From contig JADCGX010000092.1 in NCBI GenBank assembly GCA_020248785.1, positions 1 through 50,062 on the forward strand: DNA of 50,062 nucleotides, read 5' to 3'. Below the pieces are notes generated by a model, which was given only the letters and a program-made list of their open reading frames with translations, had not been told where the DNA came from and searched no databases. This DNA comes from Burkholderiales bacterium. GTDB lineage: Bacteria; Pseudomonadota; Gammaproteobacteria; Burkholderiales; Burkholderiaceae_F. Positions 26,511 through 34,852 of this stretch are shown piece after piece; the stretch's first letter is position 1, and the number at the start of each line of letters is the position of its first letter. Both the position numbers and the translations under genes were made by a program.

Positions 26511-27377
26511 ATGAAATCGCTCATGCGCCTCCGTTTGTTCGCCCTTGCGGGTCTGTGCTGCCTGCTCGCGGCCTGTGCCGTCCAGTACCGCGAGTCGGAC
26601 TTCATGCGGGCGCAGCCCGGCGCATCACTGGATGCCGCGCAGGCCCTCGCGGCCTTGCCTGCGGGGTATCGGGTCGATAGCAGCCTGATGGAGACGCCGG
26701 ATGGCGAACGCCTGCATCGGGTCGCGTTCACGCATCCGCAGGCGCGCTCCGATCTGCTGTTCTTCCCCGGCAATCTTTACCGCTCCGACACGCAGGCGGC
26801 GGCCTACGCGGGTGCGTTTGCAAGCGCGTGGCGCGTCAACGTCATCCTGTACGACTATCGTGGTCGTGGGTTGAGCACCGGCGCGCCAGGCGCGGCGTCG
26901 GGGCGGGCGGATGCCTTGCGCGCATTCGATGCCGAACACAAGAGCGCAAGCATGGCCGGGCGCAAGCTGGTCGTTGGCGGCTTTTCCTTGGGTGGTGCGA
27001 TGGCAGGTGCGGTGGCCGAACAGCGCAGCCCGGCCGCGCTGCTGCTGCTGGCGACAACCACCGACGCGCGCGAGTACGCCGACGCCGTGATACCTTGGTA
27101 CGCGAAGCCGTTTGTGAGCGTGGCGATCGCGCCGGAGGTCGCGGCGATCGACAACCGCCGCGGCGTCAAGGCCTACAGCGGCCCGTTGCTGGTCGCCGTT
27201 GGCGCCAACGACAGGGCGACGCCGCCCGCCTTGTCCGAAAGGCTGTTTGCCGCCTCCGCCACCGCACCGGAACGCAAGCGCCTGGTGGTTGCGCCCGGCA
27301 TCGGTCACAACGACCTGCTCCGCTCCGCGGACTTTCAGTCCGCATTGAACGAGTTTGTCGCCGCACATGATCTGTAG
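26511..27377 (+). CDS. Lipoprotein alpha/beta hydrolase
   Basis: The product is 288 aa. The signal peptide ends in the lipobox LLAAC (Cys about residue 22), so it should be membrane-anchored outside the cytoplasm. The fold signatures are FFPGNLYRSD (oxyanion region), the nucleophile elbow GGFSLGGAM with Ser near residue 160, the acid in AVGANDRATPP, and His in APGIGHNDLL. It is a serine hydrolase, probably an esterase or lipase-like enzyme; the substrate cannot be inferred. It starts 75 bases after the IS direct repeat and may have lost its upstream context to that insertion. Confidence 0.8.
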   Translation: MKSLMRLRLFALAGLCCLLAACAVQYRESDFMRAQPGASLDAAQALAALPAGYRVDSSLMETPDGERLHRVAFTHPQARSDLLFFPGNLYRSDTQAAAYAGAFASAWRVNVILYDYRGRGLSTGAPGAASGRADALRAFDAEHKSASMAGRKLVVGGFSLGGAMAGAVAEQRSPAALLLLATTTDAREYADAVIPWYAKPFVSVAIAPEVAAIDNRRGVKAYSGPLLVAVGANDRATPPALSERLFAASATAPERKRLVVAPGIGHNDLLRSADFQSALNEFVAAHDL

Positions 27378-27436
27378 GCGCCGGCCCTGACCCCGTAACG
27401 GGGGCGTCCTCCGCTCCAAACTCGCTCAACAGTTGC

Positions 27437-27622
27437 ATGTCCGAGAATTGGCCTATCGTCCTCATCGAAGGCATCATCGTCCTTGGCGGGGCGCTCGCCT
27501 TTGCGTGGTGGCAGCTGCGCGAGATCAAGATCGATCAACAGCGCGCGGCGGAGAAAGAGCGGGCTGCAGCCGAGCCGCAAGCCAGACGCGGCGGCGAGGC
27601 CGACGAGTCAGCGAAAGGCTGA
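27437..27622 (+). CDS. Small single-pass membrane protein
   Basis: The product is 61 aa: one N-terminal membrane helix (about residues 6-25, IVLIEGIIVLGGALAFAWW) followed by a charged, helical cytoplasmic tail rich in Lys/Arg/Glu/Gln. The function is unknown; the layout is common among small inner-membrane proteins of Burkholderiales. It lies 60 bases after the hydrolase gene on the same strand and may be cotranscribed. Confidence 0.6.
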   Translation: MSENWPIVLIEGIIVLGGALAFAWWQLREIKIDQQRAAEKERAAAEPQARRGGEADESAKG

Positions 27623-27772
27623 TCGCGGGGGAGGCCGGCTCGTCCACGGCTCGGGACTCGATTGGCGCGTCGCGCCGGCGCGGCCCGACGCCCAGTTCGC
27701 AGCTGATGCCGCTCGAACTTGGGCCTCGCAATGCGCCGAGGCGATGGCAGAGAAGTTGAAGCGAGGATCGTG

Positions 27773-28348
27773 ATGCACGCCAGCCCGCGGGAGGTGCTTG
27801 ACTTCTGGTTCGGCGCGCCCGGCAGCGCCGAGCGCGGCAACACGCGCGCGCTGTGGTTCACCAAGTCGGACGCCACCGACACGTTGATCCGCACGCGCTT
27901 CGGCAACACCGTGGACGCGGCGCTGCGCGGCGAGCTCGACCACTGGAGTCAGGACCTGCAGGGTGCCCTCGCGCTCATCGTCCTGCTCGACCAGTTCACG
28001 CGCAATATCCATCGCGACACGCCGCGCGCCTTTGCCGGTGACGCGGCCGCACTGGCGCTGGCGCAACGGCTGACCGACACCGGGCTCGACCGCCAGCTGT
28101 CCCTGCGTGAACGCTGGTTTGTCTACATGCCGTTCGAGCATGCAGAGGACTTGCCGATGCAGGAGCGCTCGGTTGCGTTGCTCCGGCAACTGGCCGACGA
28201 GGGCCTGGCCGAGCCGCTCGACTGGGCCATCAAGCATCGTGACGTTGTCGCCCGCTTTGGGCGTTTCCCCCATCGGAACGCCGTGCTGGGCAGGCCGACG
28301 ACGCCCGAGGAGGAGGGCTTCCTGCGCCAGCCCGGGTCGCGCTTCTGA
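27773..28348 (+). CDS. DUF924 family protein
   Basis: The product is 191 aa. It has the family landmarks: EVLDFWFGAPG at the N-terminus, ALWFTKSDATDTLIRTRFG, ALALIVLLDQFTRNIHRDTPRAFA in the centre, and RWFVYMPFEHAEDLPMQERSVAL, with many His/Asp/Arg in an all-helical, TPR-like fold. The biochemical role is not established. ATG 27773 was preferred to an in-frame ATG at 27719 because family sequence begins a few residues later. Confidence 0.85.
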   Translation: MHASPREVLDFWFGAPGSAERGNTRALWFTKSDATDTLIRTRFGNTVDAALRGELDHWSQDLQGALALIVLLDQFTRNIHRDTPRAFAGDAAALALAQRLTDTGLDRQLSLRERWFVYMPFEHAEDLPMQERSVALLRQLADEGLAEPLDWAIKHRDVVARFGRFPHRNAVLGRPTTPEEEGFLRQPGSRF

Positions 28349-28418
28349 GATGGTGCCGGGTGTCTAGCCCAGATGGTGCTCCAGAACGGGGCATCTCGTT
28401 CGATCGCACGACCGCCGC

Positions 28419-28451
28419 GTTAATCGGCGGTTAATCGGCGCTTTTTACAGT
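28419..28451 (+). promoter_or_regulatory. Direct-repeat operator (PmrA/QseB-like) and promoter of the hemolysin-family operon
   Basis: GTTAATCGGCG occurs twice in tandem (28419-28429 and 28430-28440), giving GTTAAT-N5-GTTAAT with an 11-bp period, the geometry of boxes bound by PmrA/QseB-type OmpR regulators. A TACAGT -10-like element follows at 28446-28451. The first ATG of the operon is only 6 bases later (28458), so the message may be leaderless or begin at ATG 28464. A two-component pair of this regulator class lies at the other end of the operon. Confidence 0.55.
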
Positions 28452-28457
28452 GGCTCC

Positions 28458-29084
28458 ATGTTGATGGAGCCTGCCTTGAATCTCGCCGAGCCGCCGCACG
28501 CTGGCCCTTTTCTCGCTGCCGAACCCCGCTTCGAGGTCCATCGCGAAGGGTCCCGCGCTCGCGTCGAAGCGCAGCGCTTCGTCCAGCGCGTCTATGCCGC
28601 GCATTACGACGCAACCGTGCGCACTTGGGCGCCGGTGCTGGTGACGCTCGAAGAGGATGGTGCAGTCCAGGCGGCCGCTGGCTATCGCGTGGCCGCCGCG
28701 CCCCTGTTTCTCGAGCGCTATCTGCCGCAGCCCGTGGAGGCGGCGATCGCGCGGCACGCGGGCGCCCGCGTGGCACGTGGAAGCATTGTCGAGATTGGCC
28801 ACTTCGCCTCGGCGCGGCCGGGCGCCGGCCGACGGCTGATGGCGCTGCTGGGTCGGCATTTGGCCGGCCAGGGGCACGCGTGGGCCGTGAGTACGACGAC
28901 CGAGGAGCTGCGCCTCATCTTCCGGCGCCTGCGCATGCGCACGGTCGAACTCGGGCGTGCCGATCCGGCGATGCTGGGCGATGGCGCGGCCGACTGGGGC
29001 AGCTACTACGAGCATGCGCCGCTGGTCATGGCGGGCGAGATCCGCGGCAACCTTGGCTGCTTTGCGCCAGTGACGTTGCCGTGA
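28458..29084 (+). CDS. Thermostable-hemolysin-family protein (T_hemolysin)
   Basis: The product is 208 aa, resembling the family named after the Vibrio thermostable hemolysin. Typical stretches are RVYAAHYDATVRTWAPVLVTL (about residues 45-65), then a GNAT-like core: RYLPQPVEAAI, GSIVEIGHFAS, and AVSTTTEELRLIFRRLRM. It has no signal peptide or lytic motif, so the hemolysin name should not be read as function; an acyl/acetyltransferase-like role is more plausible. It is the first gene of an operon with an acyl-activating enzyme, a diiron enzyme and an SDR. Its TGA overlaps the GTG of the next gene. Confidence 0.75.
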   Translation: MLMEPALNLAEPPHAGPFLAAEPRFEVHREGSRARVEAQRFVQRVYAAHYDATVRTWAPVLVTLEEDGAVQAAAGYRVAAAPLFLERYLPQPVEAAIARHAGARVARGSIVEIGHFASARPGAGRRLMALLGRHLAGQGHAWAVSTTTEELRLIFRRLRMRTVELGRADPAMLGDGAADWGSYYEHAPLVMAGEIRGNLGCFAPVTLP

Positions 29085-31279
29085 CGACGGTGCGCTTTTT
29101 TGCCTCGCTCGCCTCGCGGCCTGCCGAGGACGTCGCGCTGTGTGACGACGAGCGGACCTTGCGCTATGGCGAACTGCTGCCCGCCGTCGACCGACTTGCG
29201 ACGCGCTTGCGTGCCGAGGGCGTCTGTGTGCTGGCCACCCAAATCGACAACGGACTCGACTGGGCCGTAGTCGACTTGGCCGCGCTGCGCGCCGGCATCG
29301 TGCACGTGCCTGTGCCGTCGTTCTTCATGCCCGAGCAGTTGCGCCATGTGGTCGCCGCCGCCGGTGCCGACGCGCTGCTCACGGGGGCCGAGTCGCCGGG
29401 CGGCGCCACGCTGGGACTTGGCGTGACGAAGGTACCGCTGCGGCTGACCCGACTGGGCGTTCCCACCGCAGCCTTGCACCCTGGCACGGCGAAAGTCACG
29501 TTCACCTCCGGCACAACCGGTACGCCCAAGGGCGTGTGTCTGTCGTCCGACGCAATGCTTGCCGTGGCCGAGGGGATCGCCTCGGCCTTGCAGCCTCTCG
29601 GCGTCCGGCGCCACCTGTGCGCGCTGCCCCTGCCGGTGCTGCTGGAAAACATCGCGGGGCTGTATGCACCGCTGTTCGCCGGCGCGACCGCGGTCGTCCT
29701 GCCGCAGATCGATACCGGGCTCAAGGGGTCCTCGACATTCGATCCGCTGCCCTTGCAGCGCGCTGTCGAGCGCCATGCGGCCGACAGCGTGATCGTGCTG
29801 CCGCAGATGCTGCGATTGTGGGCCGGCTGGCGCCAAGCAAACGCCACATCGCTGCCCACGCAAGGCACGCTCAAGCTGGTGGCGGTGGGTGGGGCCGCGG
29901 TGGGCGAAACCGTTCTGGCACACGCGCGCGGGGTGGGGCTGCCCGCCTACGAGGGCTACGGCCTGTCCGAGGCCGGCTCGGTGCAGACGCTCAACCTGCC
30001 TGGCGCCGACCGTCCCGGCAGCGCCGGCCGCGCGCTGCCGCACGCGCAGTTGCGCGTGCGCGCCGACGGCGAGATCGAAGTCGGTGGTGCATTGATGCTG
30101 GGCTACGTGGGCGGTGCAGCGCACAGCGACCCATGGTGGCCGAGCGGCGACCTCGGGCACGTCGATGCCGACGGCTTTGTGCACGTGACCGGACGCCGCA
30201 AAAATGTGCTGATCACCGGGTACGGGCGCAATGTCTCGCCCGAGTGGGTCGAGACCGCGCTTCAGTCGCAGCCGGAGATCGCGGTGGCGACCGTGTTCGG
30301 CGACGGCGAGCCTGCGCTGTGGGCGGTGTTGTGGCCAAGCGCGCTGGGGTCGACGGCCGAGGCCGTCGAACGGGCCGTGGCCCGCGCCAACGCCAGCCTG
30401 CCCGACTACGCCCGCGTCGCGCGCTGGGTGCGTGCTGCGCTGCCTTTTGGCGTTACGACCGGCCTGGCCACCGCCAACGGGCGCCCGCGGCGCGGCGCCG
30501 TGCTGGTCCACGGGAGCACGTTGCTGGCGCGCCCGCAATCACTTTCTTCCATTGAAAGGAACCCCATGCATCGAAACGACACGGCAGAACCTGTCTTTGC
30601 CCGCCTGCGCCGCGCGACTGCGGCGGCTCGCCAGCAGCTCATCGCTGCGCCCATCATCCAGGGCGCTTTGGCTGGCCATGTCTCGCTGGCGAGCTACGTG
30701 GCGTTCCTGACCGAGGCCTATCACCACGTGCGGCACACGGTGCCGCTGCTGCGCGCCTGTCGCGAGCGGTTGCCGGCGCGGCTGGACTGGATGCGCCCGG
30801 CGCTCGACGAATACATCGACGAAGAAGCCGGCCACGACGCTTGGATCCTCGATGACATCGCCGCGGCCGGTGGCGATGCGGCTGCCGTGCGTGACGGCCC
30901 GGCGGCCCCGGCCACCGAGATCATGGTGGCCTACGCCTACGACACCATCGCACGGCGCAACCCGGTGGGCTTCCTTGGCATGGTGCATGTGCTGGAGGGT
31001 ACGAGCGTCGACCTGGCGCTCGCCGCGGCCGATCGCATCCAGGCCGGACTGGGTTTGCCCGATAACGCTTTCAGCTACCTGCGCTCACATGGCACGCTGG
31101 ACCGCGAGCACACCGCGCACTTCGAGCAACTGGTCAATGCGCTGGATGATCCGCAGGACACAGAGGCCCTGATCCACGCCGCCCGCATGTTTTACGCGCT
31201 CTACGGCGACGTTTTTCGCAGCCTGCCCATGCCGCAAGTCGTGCCGCGGCCCGCCGCTGTCTTGCCGGAGGCCGCATGA
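29081..31279 (+). CDS. Acyl-activating (AMP-binding) enzyme fused in frame to a haem-oxygenase-like diiron enzyme
   Basis: The frame is 732 aa from GTG 29081. Residues 1 to about 490 form an AMP-forming ligase: TFTSGTTGTPKGV (P-loop), YEGYGLSEAGS, and SGDLGHVDADGFVHVTGRRKN. The usual A10 lysine region reads ATANGRPRR, so the canonical NGK lysine is replaced. From Met496 (ATG 30566) comes a 237-aa HDO-type domain with EEAGHD, HVLEGTS and the HxxxDxxH ligand set in SHGTLDREH. No stop separates the parts; a good internal ribosome site suggests they derive from two genes, so both a fusion and a separate diiron protein may be made. Relatives such as UndA oxidise fatty acyl substrates; activation of an acid followed by oxidation is inferred. 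Confidence 0.8.
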   Translation: MTTVRFFASLASRPAEDVALCDDERTLRYGELLPAVDRLATRLRAEGVCVLATQIDNGLDWAVVDLAALRAGIVHVPVPSFFMPEQLRHVVAAAGADALLTGAESPGGATLGLGVTKVPLRLTRLGVPTAALHPGTAKVTFTSGTTGTPKGVCLSSDAMLAVAEGIASALQPLGVRRHLCALPLPVLLENIAGLYAPLFAGATAVVLPQIDTGLKGSSTFDPLPLQRAVERHAADSVIVLPQMLRLWAGWRQANATSLPTQGTLKLVAVGGAAVGETVLAHARGVGLPAYEGYGLSEAGSVQTLNLPGADRPGSAGRALPHAQLRVRADGEIEVGGALMLGYVGGAAHSDPWWPSGDLGHVDADGFVHVTGRRKNVLITGYGRNVSPEWVETALQSQPEIAVATVFGDGEPALWAVLWPSALGSTAEAVERAVARANASLPDYARVARWVRAALPFGVTTGLATANGRPRRGAVLVHGSTLLARPQSLSSIERNPMHRNDTAEPVFARLRRATAAARQQLIAAPIIQGALAGHVSLASYVAFLTEAYHHVRHTVPLLRACRERLPARLDWMRPALDEYIDEEAGHDAWILDDIAAAGGDAAAVRDGPAAPATEIMVAYAYDTIARRNPVGFLGMVHVLEGTSVDLALAAADRIQAGLGLPDNAFSYLRSHGTLDREHTAHFEQLVNALDDPQDTEALIHAARMFYALYGDVFRSLPMPQVVPRPAAVLPEAA
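30554..30568 (+). promoter_or_regulatory. Internal ribosome-binding site and start for the diiron-enzyme portion
   Basis: GAAAGGAA (30554-30561) lies 4 bases before ATG 30566, inside the continuous ligase frame. From that ATG the diiron domain begins as expected for a stand-alone protein (MHRNDTAEPVFARL). The 25 preceding codons are unlike either domain and contain a CAA codon one base from TAA (30537-30539), so loss of the ligase stop is a simple explanation for the fusion. Confidence 0.6.
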
Positions 31280-32061
31280 AGATCGCATCGATGCGGGTGC
31301 TGCTCACCGGTGCCGGCGGTGGCATCGGCAGCGCGATCGCGCAGGGGCTGGCCGCGCAAGGAGCGGCGCTGCTGCTGGTCGGCCGCACCCCCGAGCCCCT
31401 GCACGCGTTGGCGCGCAAGCTTGCGGCGGGTCGCGCGCAAGTCCGGGTCGAGGCGGCCGACGTGACCGAGATCGCCGATCGCGAGCGCCTGGCGGAGGCT
31501 GCGCGGATCTTCGACGTCAACGTGCTGGTGCAAGCCGCGGGCGCGCCTGCCTTTGGATCGTTCGAGCAGCAAGGCGATGCGCTGGTGGCGAGCGTGTTGC
31601 TGACCAATTTGGTCGCACCGATGCAATTGGCGCAGCGGCTGCTGCCGCAGCTGCGGCGGCAGTCGCAGGCGCGCGTGCTCAACATCGGCTCGGCGCTCGG
31701 ACGCCTTGGACTGCCCGGCTATGCGATCTACAGCGCCAGCAAGTTCGGCCTGCGCGGATTCTCCGAGGCGCTGCGCCGCGAACTGGCTGACAGCCCCGTG
31801 CGCGTGCAGTACCTGGGCCCGCGCAGCACGCAGACCGGCTTCAACGATCGCCGCGTCGAGGCCTACAACCGCGCCACCGGCACCCGCTCGGATGCGCCCG
31901 AGCGCGTCGCCCGTGCGGCCGTGCAACTGCTTGAGTCCGGTGCGGCCGAGCGGTTCATCGGCTTTCCCGAGCGGCTGGCGGTGCGGCTGAACGGCCTGGT
32001 GCCGTCACTGCTCGACGGCGCCTTTACCAACCACGGCGCGGCACTGCGCGCCGTGAACTGA
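31276..32061 (+). CDS. Short-chain dehydrogenase/reductase
   Basis: The product is 261 aa, a classical SDR. It has a nucleotide-binding turn, TGAGGGIGSAIA (about residues 11-22), an Arg after beta2 (VGRTPEP) favouring NADP(H), an AAG in place of NAG (about 87-89), catalytic Ser in NIGSALG, and YSASK (about 154-158). The C-terminal 40 residues (FPERLAVRLNGLVPSLLDGAF) suggest membrane association. It overlaps the preceding gene by four bases (ATGA) and is the reductive step of the hemolysin-family operon; the substrate is unknown. Confidence 0.85.
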   Translation: MKIASMRVLLTGAGGGIGSAIAQGLAAQGAALLLVGRTPEPLHALARKLAAGRAQVRVEAADVTEIADRERLAEAARIFDVNVLVQAAGAPAFGSFEQQGDALVASVLLTNLVAPMQLAQRLLPQLRRQSQARVLNIGSALGRLGLPGYAIYSASKFGLRGFSEALRRELADSPVRVQYLGPRSTQTGFNDRRVEAYNRATGTRSDAPERVARAAVQLLESGAAERFIGFPERLAVRLNGLVPSLLDGAFTNHGAALRAVN

Positions 32062-32095
32062 TGCACACGAAAGAGCACTTCAAGGGAGCTTTGCC

Positions 32096-32734
32096 ATGAA
32101 TCGAATCAAGCTGTTCGGCGCCGCGCTCGGGTTACTGCTTTCGGTCGCCGCCTGGGCGGGTCCGGTCGAGCAGGACGTCGCACAGTTGCAGCAGGCCTGG
32201 GACGTGATCAAGTACCGCAAGCCGGCGGCCGAGCAGGAAAAGCTGTACGAGCAACTGGCGCAGAAGGCCGCGGCGGTGGTCGCTGCCAATCCGAATCGCG
32301 CCGAGCCGCTGATCTGGCAGGGCATCATCGTCAGCTCACTGGCCGGGGCGCGCGGTGGCGTGGGCGCGCTGGGCCTGGTCAAGCAGGCACGCGCGCAGTA
32401 CGAGGAGGCACTGAAGATCGCGCCGGATGCACTCAACGGCTCGGCCTACAACAGTCTCGGCGTGCTGTACTACAAAGTTCCCGGCTGGCCGCTCGGCTTT
32501 GGCGACAAGGCGAAGGCCAAGGACCTGTTGCAGAAGGCGCTGGCGGTGAATCCGGACGGTATCGATGCCAACTTCTTTTTTGCCGAGTACCTGGTCGAGA
32601 CCGGCCATGCGGCAGACGCGGTGCCGTATCTGGAGAAGGCGATCGCCGCACCGCCGCGCCCTGGCCGCGAGATTGCCGACGCCGGGCGGCGCGACGAAGC
32701 ACTTCAGCTGCTGGCCCGCGCACGCAAGTCCTAA
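32096..32734 (+). CDS. Periplasmic TPR protein
   Basis: The product is 212 aa. A Sec signal peptide (LFGAALGLLLSVAAWAGP, cleavage near residue 21) is followed by TPR-like helix pairs: ARAQYEEALKIAPDALNGSAYNSLGVLYYK, AKDLLQKALAVNPDGIDANFFFAEYLVETG, and AVPYLEKAIAAPP. It is probably a protein-interaction or carrier partner in the periplasm. It follows the SDR gene after 34 bases with an AGGGAG ribosome site and is the likely last gene of the hemolysin-family operon; the histidine-kinase gene converges on it after 25 bases. Confidence 0.75.
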   Translation: MNRIKLFGAALGLLLSVAAWAGPVEQDVAQLQQAWDVIKYRKPAAEQEKLYEQLAQKAAAVVAANPNRAEPLIWQGIIVSSLAGARGGVGALGLVKQARAQYEEALKIAPDALNGSAYNSLGVLYYKVPGWPLGFGDKAKAKDLLQKALAVNPDGIDANFFFAEYLVETGHAADAVPYLEKAIAAPPRPGREIADAGRRDEALQLLARARKS

Positions 32735-32759
32735 GTGCTTGATCGGCGGCGGCGCGTTC

Positions 32760-34139
32760 TCAACTGACCACGCGCCGCAGGGTCACGCGTAGTCCCCGCG
32801 GCTGCTCCGGCGGCGGGCTTTGCAGCGCGACCTCCAGTCCGTGCAGGCGCGCAATGCGCTTGACGATCGACAGGCCCAGCCCGCTGCCGCTGGCAGCACT
32901 GGCCGGCGCCCCGCGATAGAAGCGGTCGCCCATCCTTGCCAGCACGGCGGCCGATGCGCCCGGCCCGGTGTCGTCGATCACGAGTGCATCCGCGCCGATC
33001 TCGACCCGCACCTGCGTGCCAGTGCCGCCATAGCGCAGCGCGTTGTCGATCAGATTGCGCAGCAGCGTCGTGAGCAGGGCCTCGTTGCCTTCGAGCGGCA
33101 GCGGCGATGTGCCTGCTGGCGGCCAGCGCACATCGATTTCGGCGCGCGTCGCACCGATTTGAGGCAGGCAGTCCGATAGCGCGTCCTGCACGACGCGCTG
33201 CCAGTCGACGGGTCCGCCGCGGGCAGCCTGCGCACCGCTTTCGCCCTCCACCCGCGCCAGCGCGAGCAACTGGTTGACGAGCCGTGTGAGCCGCTCGATG
33301 CCGAACCCCACCTGGCGCACGGCATGCTCACGCGCCATGGTTCGATCTGCGCTGCCCGTGTTGGCGTCGGCCGCCTGCGCGGCCTCCCACTGCGCACGCA
33401 GGGCAGCCAGTGGCGTGCGCAACTCGTGCGCGGCGTCGGCAACGAGCTGGCGCTCGTGCGCGAGCAACTCGCCAACGCGTGCCAGCAGCGTATTGACCGA
33501 TTGCACAAGCGGTTGCAGGTCGGCCGGGATCTGCGCGACTTGCACCGGCCGCAGATCATCGGCCGACCGGGCCAGCAATGCGTGACGCATGCGCTCGACC
33601 GGCTGCAGCGCCGAACGCACTGCCCAGGCCATGCCCGCCACGAGCAGCGCCAGCCCCAGCAGCATTGTCATCGACTGGCTGGCCAAGACGTCCCAAGTGA
33701 GCTCGGCGCGCTCCTCGGTGAGCTGGCCAACGCTGATGCGCCATCGGCCGTCCGCCGTCACAAGGGTGTAGACGCGCCACTCCTCGCCGCCGATGTCCAT
33801 CGTCTGGAAGCCGGGCGGAGCATCCGGCGGCAGCCGCTGTCCTTCGCGATCGGCAAGCAGCAGAACGCCGTTGACCGCCGTCACTCGGACCGCCATGTCG
33901 TCGAGATCGGCGGCGCCAAGGTCGGTGCCCGGGTTGGGCAGCGGCGCGATCCGCGTCGGCAGCGCGGCTGGATCGTCTGGCAGCAGCACGAGGAGCTGCT
34001 GCGCCAGCTTGACCTGCCGCGTGTCATACAACTCGTCGAATTCCTTCCGGGTGACGAGCAGGGTGAGCAACAGCATCGCCAGCCACAGCAGCGGTGCCGT
34101 GGCCAGCAGCAGCAGCAGCAGGCGGCGGCGCAGGGTCAT
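32760..34139 (-). CDS. Sensor histidine kinase (QseC/PmrB-like)
   Basis: The product is 459 aa. Two membrane helices (about residues 6-30 and 153-175) bracket a periplasmic sensor of about 120 residues. A HAMP-like linker follows, then the H-box with phospho-acceptor His238 (AAHELRTPLAALR), the N-box (NLIDNALRYGG), and G-boxes (VIDDTGPGASAA, GSGLGLSIVKRIA). It starts within the response-regulator stop (ATGA overlap), so the two form one operon transcribed towards the hemolysin-family operon. The periplasmic domain has few charged clusters, so the ligand cannot be guessed. Confidence 0.9.
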   Translation of the reverse strand: MTLRRRLLLLLLATAPLLWLAMLLLTLLVTRKEFDELYDTRQVKLAQQLLVLLPDDPAALPTRIAPLPNPGTDLGAADLDDMAVRVTAVNGVLLLADREGQRLPPDAPPGFQTMDIGGEEWRVYTLVTADGRWRISVGQLTEERAELTWDVLASQSMTMLLGLALLVAGMAWAVRSALQPVERMRHALLARSADDLRPVQVAQIPADLQPLVQSVNTLLARVGELLAHERQLVADAAHELRTPLAALRAQWEAAQAADANTGSADRTMAREHAVRQVGFGIERLTRLVNQLLALARVEGESGAQAARGGPVDWQRVVQDALSDCLPQIGATRAEIDVRWPPAGTSPLPLEGNEALLTTLLRNLIDNALRYGGTGTQVRVEIGADALVIDDTGPGASAAVLARMGDRFYRGAPASAASGSGLGLSIVKRIARLHGLEVALQSPPPEQPRGLRVTLRRVVS

Positions 34140-34810
34140 GCGTCGGGACCGTCGGCGGCACCGAGCGCATAGCCAATGCCGCGCACGGTGCGAATCAACT
34201 CGGGCGCAAATTTGCGTCGCAGATGGTGAATGAACACCTCCAGCGCATTGCTTTCGAGTGCCTCGCCCCAGCCATAGAGTTTCTCGACGATCTGCTGCTT
34301 CGAGAGCACGCGGTTCGGTTGTGACAGGAACACTTCGAGCAGGGCGGCCTCGCGGGAGGTCAGCTCCACCGGCGCGTCATGCCAGGTGGCGCGCCGGGAC
34401 GCGGGGTCGTAAGCCAGCGGGCCATGGCGCCACACCGGATCGGCCTGGCCGCGCATGCGGCGCGCGAGCGCGCGCAGGCGTGCCGCCAGCTCCTTGAGCG
34501 CCACCGGCTTCACAAGGTAATCGTCGGCGCCGGCATCGAGCCCCTCGACCCGCTGGTCCAGGCCGTCGCGTGCGGTGAGAACGATCACCGGGACCGCACG
34601 CGCCTCGCGCCGCCAGCGCCCCAGCCAGTGCAGGCCGTCGCGGTCGGGCAGGCCGAGATCCAGGACCACCGCGTCATACGTTGCGTGACGCAAGGCGTGG
34701 TCGGCGTCGGTGCCGTTACGAAACCAGTCGGTGGCAAAGCCGAGCGAGCGCAAGCCGCTGGAGACGCCTTCGCCGAGCAGATCATCGTCCTCGACGAGCA
34801 GCACCTTCAC
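34136..34810 (-). CDS. OmpR-family response regulator (QseB/PmrA-like)
   Basis: The product is 224 aa. Receiver domain: EDDD (8-10), phospho-acceptor Asp51 in VVLDLGLPDRDG, Thr in VLTARD, and Lys in YLVKPV. C-terminal winged helix: ELTSREAALLEVFLSQPNRVLSK, then VEVFIHHLRRKF-type recognition helix sequence (here NALEVFIHHLRRKFAPE) and TVRGIGYAL. It is cotranscribed with the kinase. A direct-repeat box of the right geometry lies before the hemolysin-family operon (28419-28440), so that operon is the most likely target; this is inferred. Confidence 0.92.
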   Translation of the reverse strand: MKVLLVEDDDLLGEGVSSGLRSLGFATDWFRNGTDADHALRHATYDAVVLDLGLPDRDGLHWLGRWRREARAVPVIVLTARDGLDQRVEGLDAGADDYLVKPVALKELAARLRALARRMRGQADPVWRHGPLAYDPASRRATWHDAPVELTSREAALLEVFLSQPNRVLSKQQIVEKLYGWGEALESNALEVFIHHLRRKFAPELIRTVRGIGYALGAADGPDA

Positions 34811-34852
34811 GACGCCGGATCTCCGCTGCGGCTTGCTCCAGAGGGCCGGACC

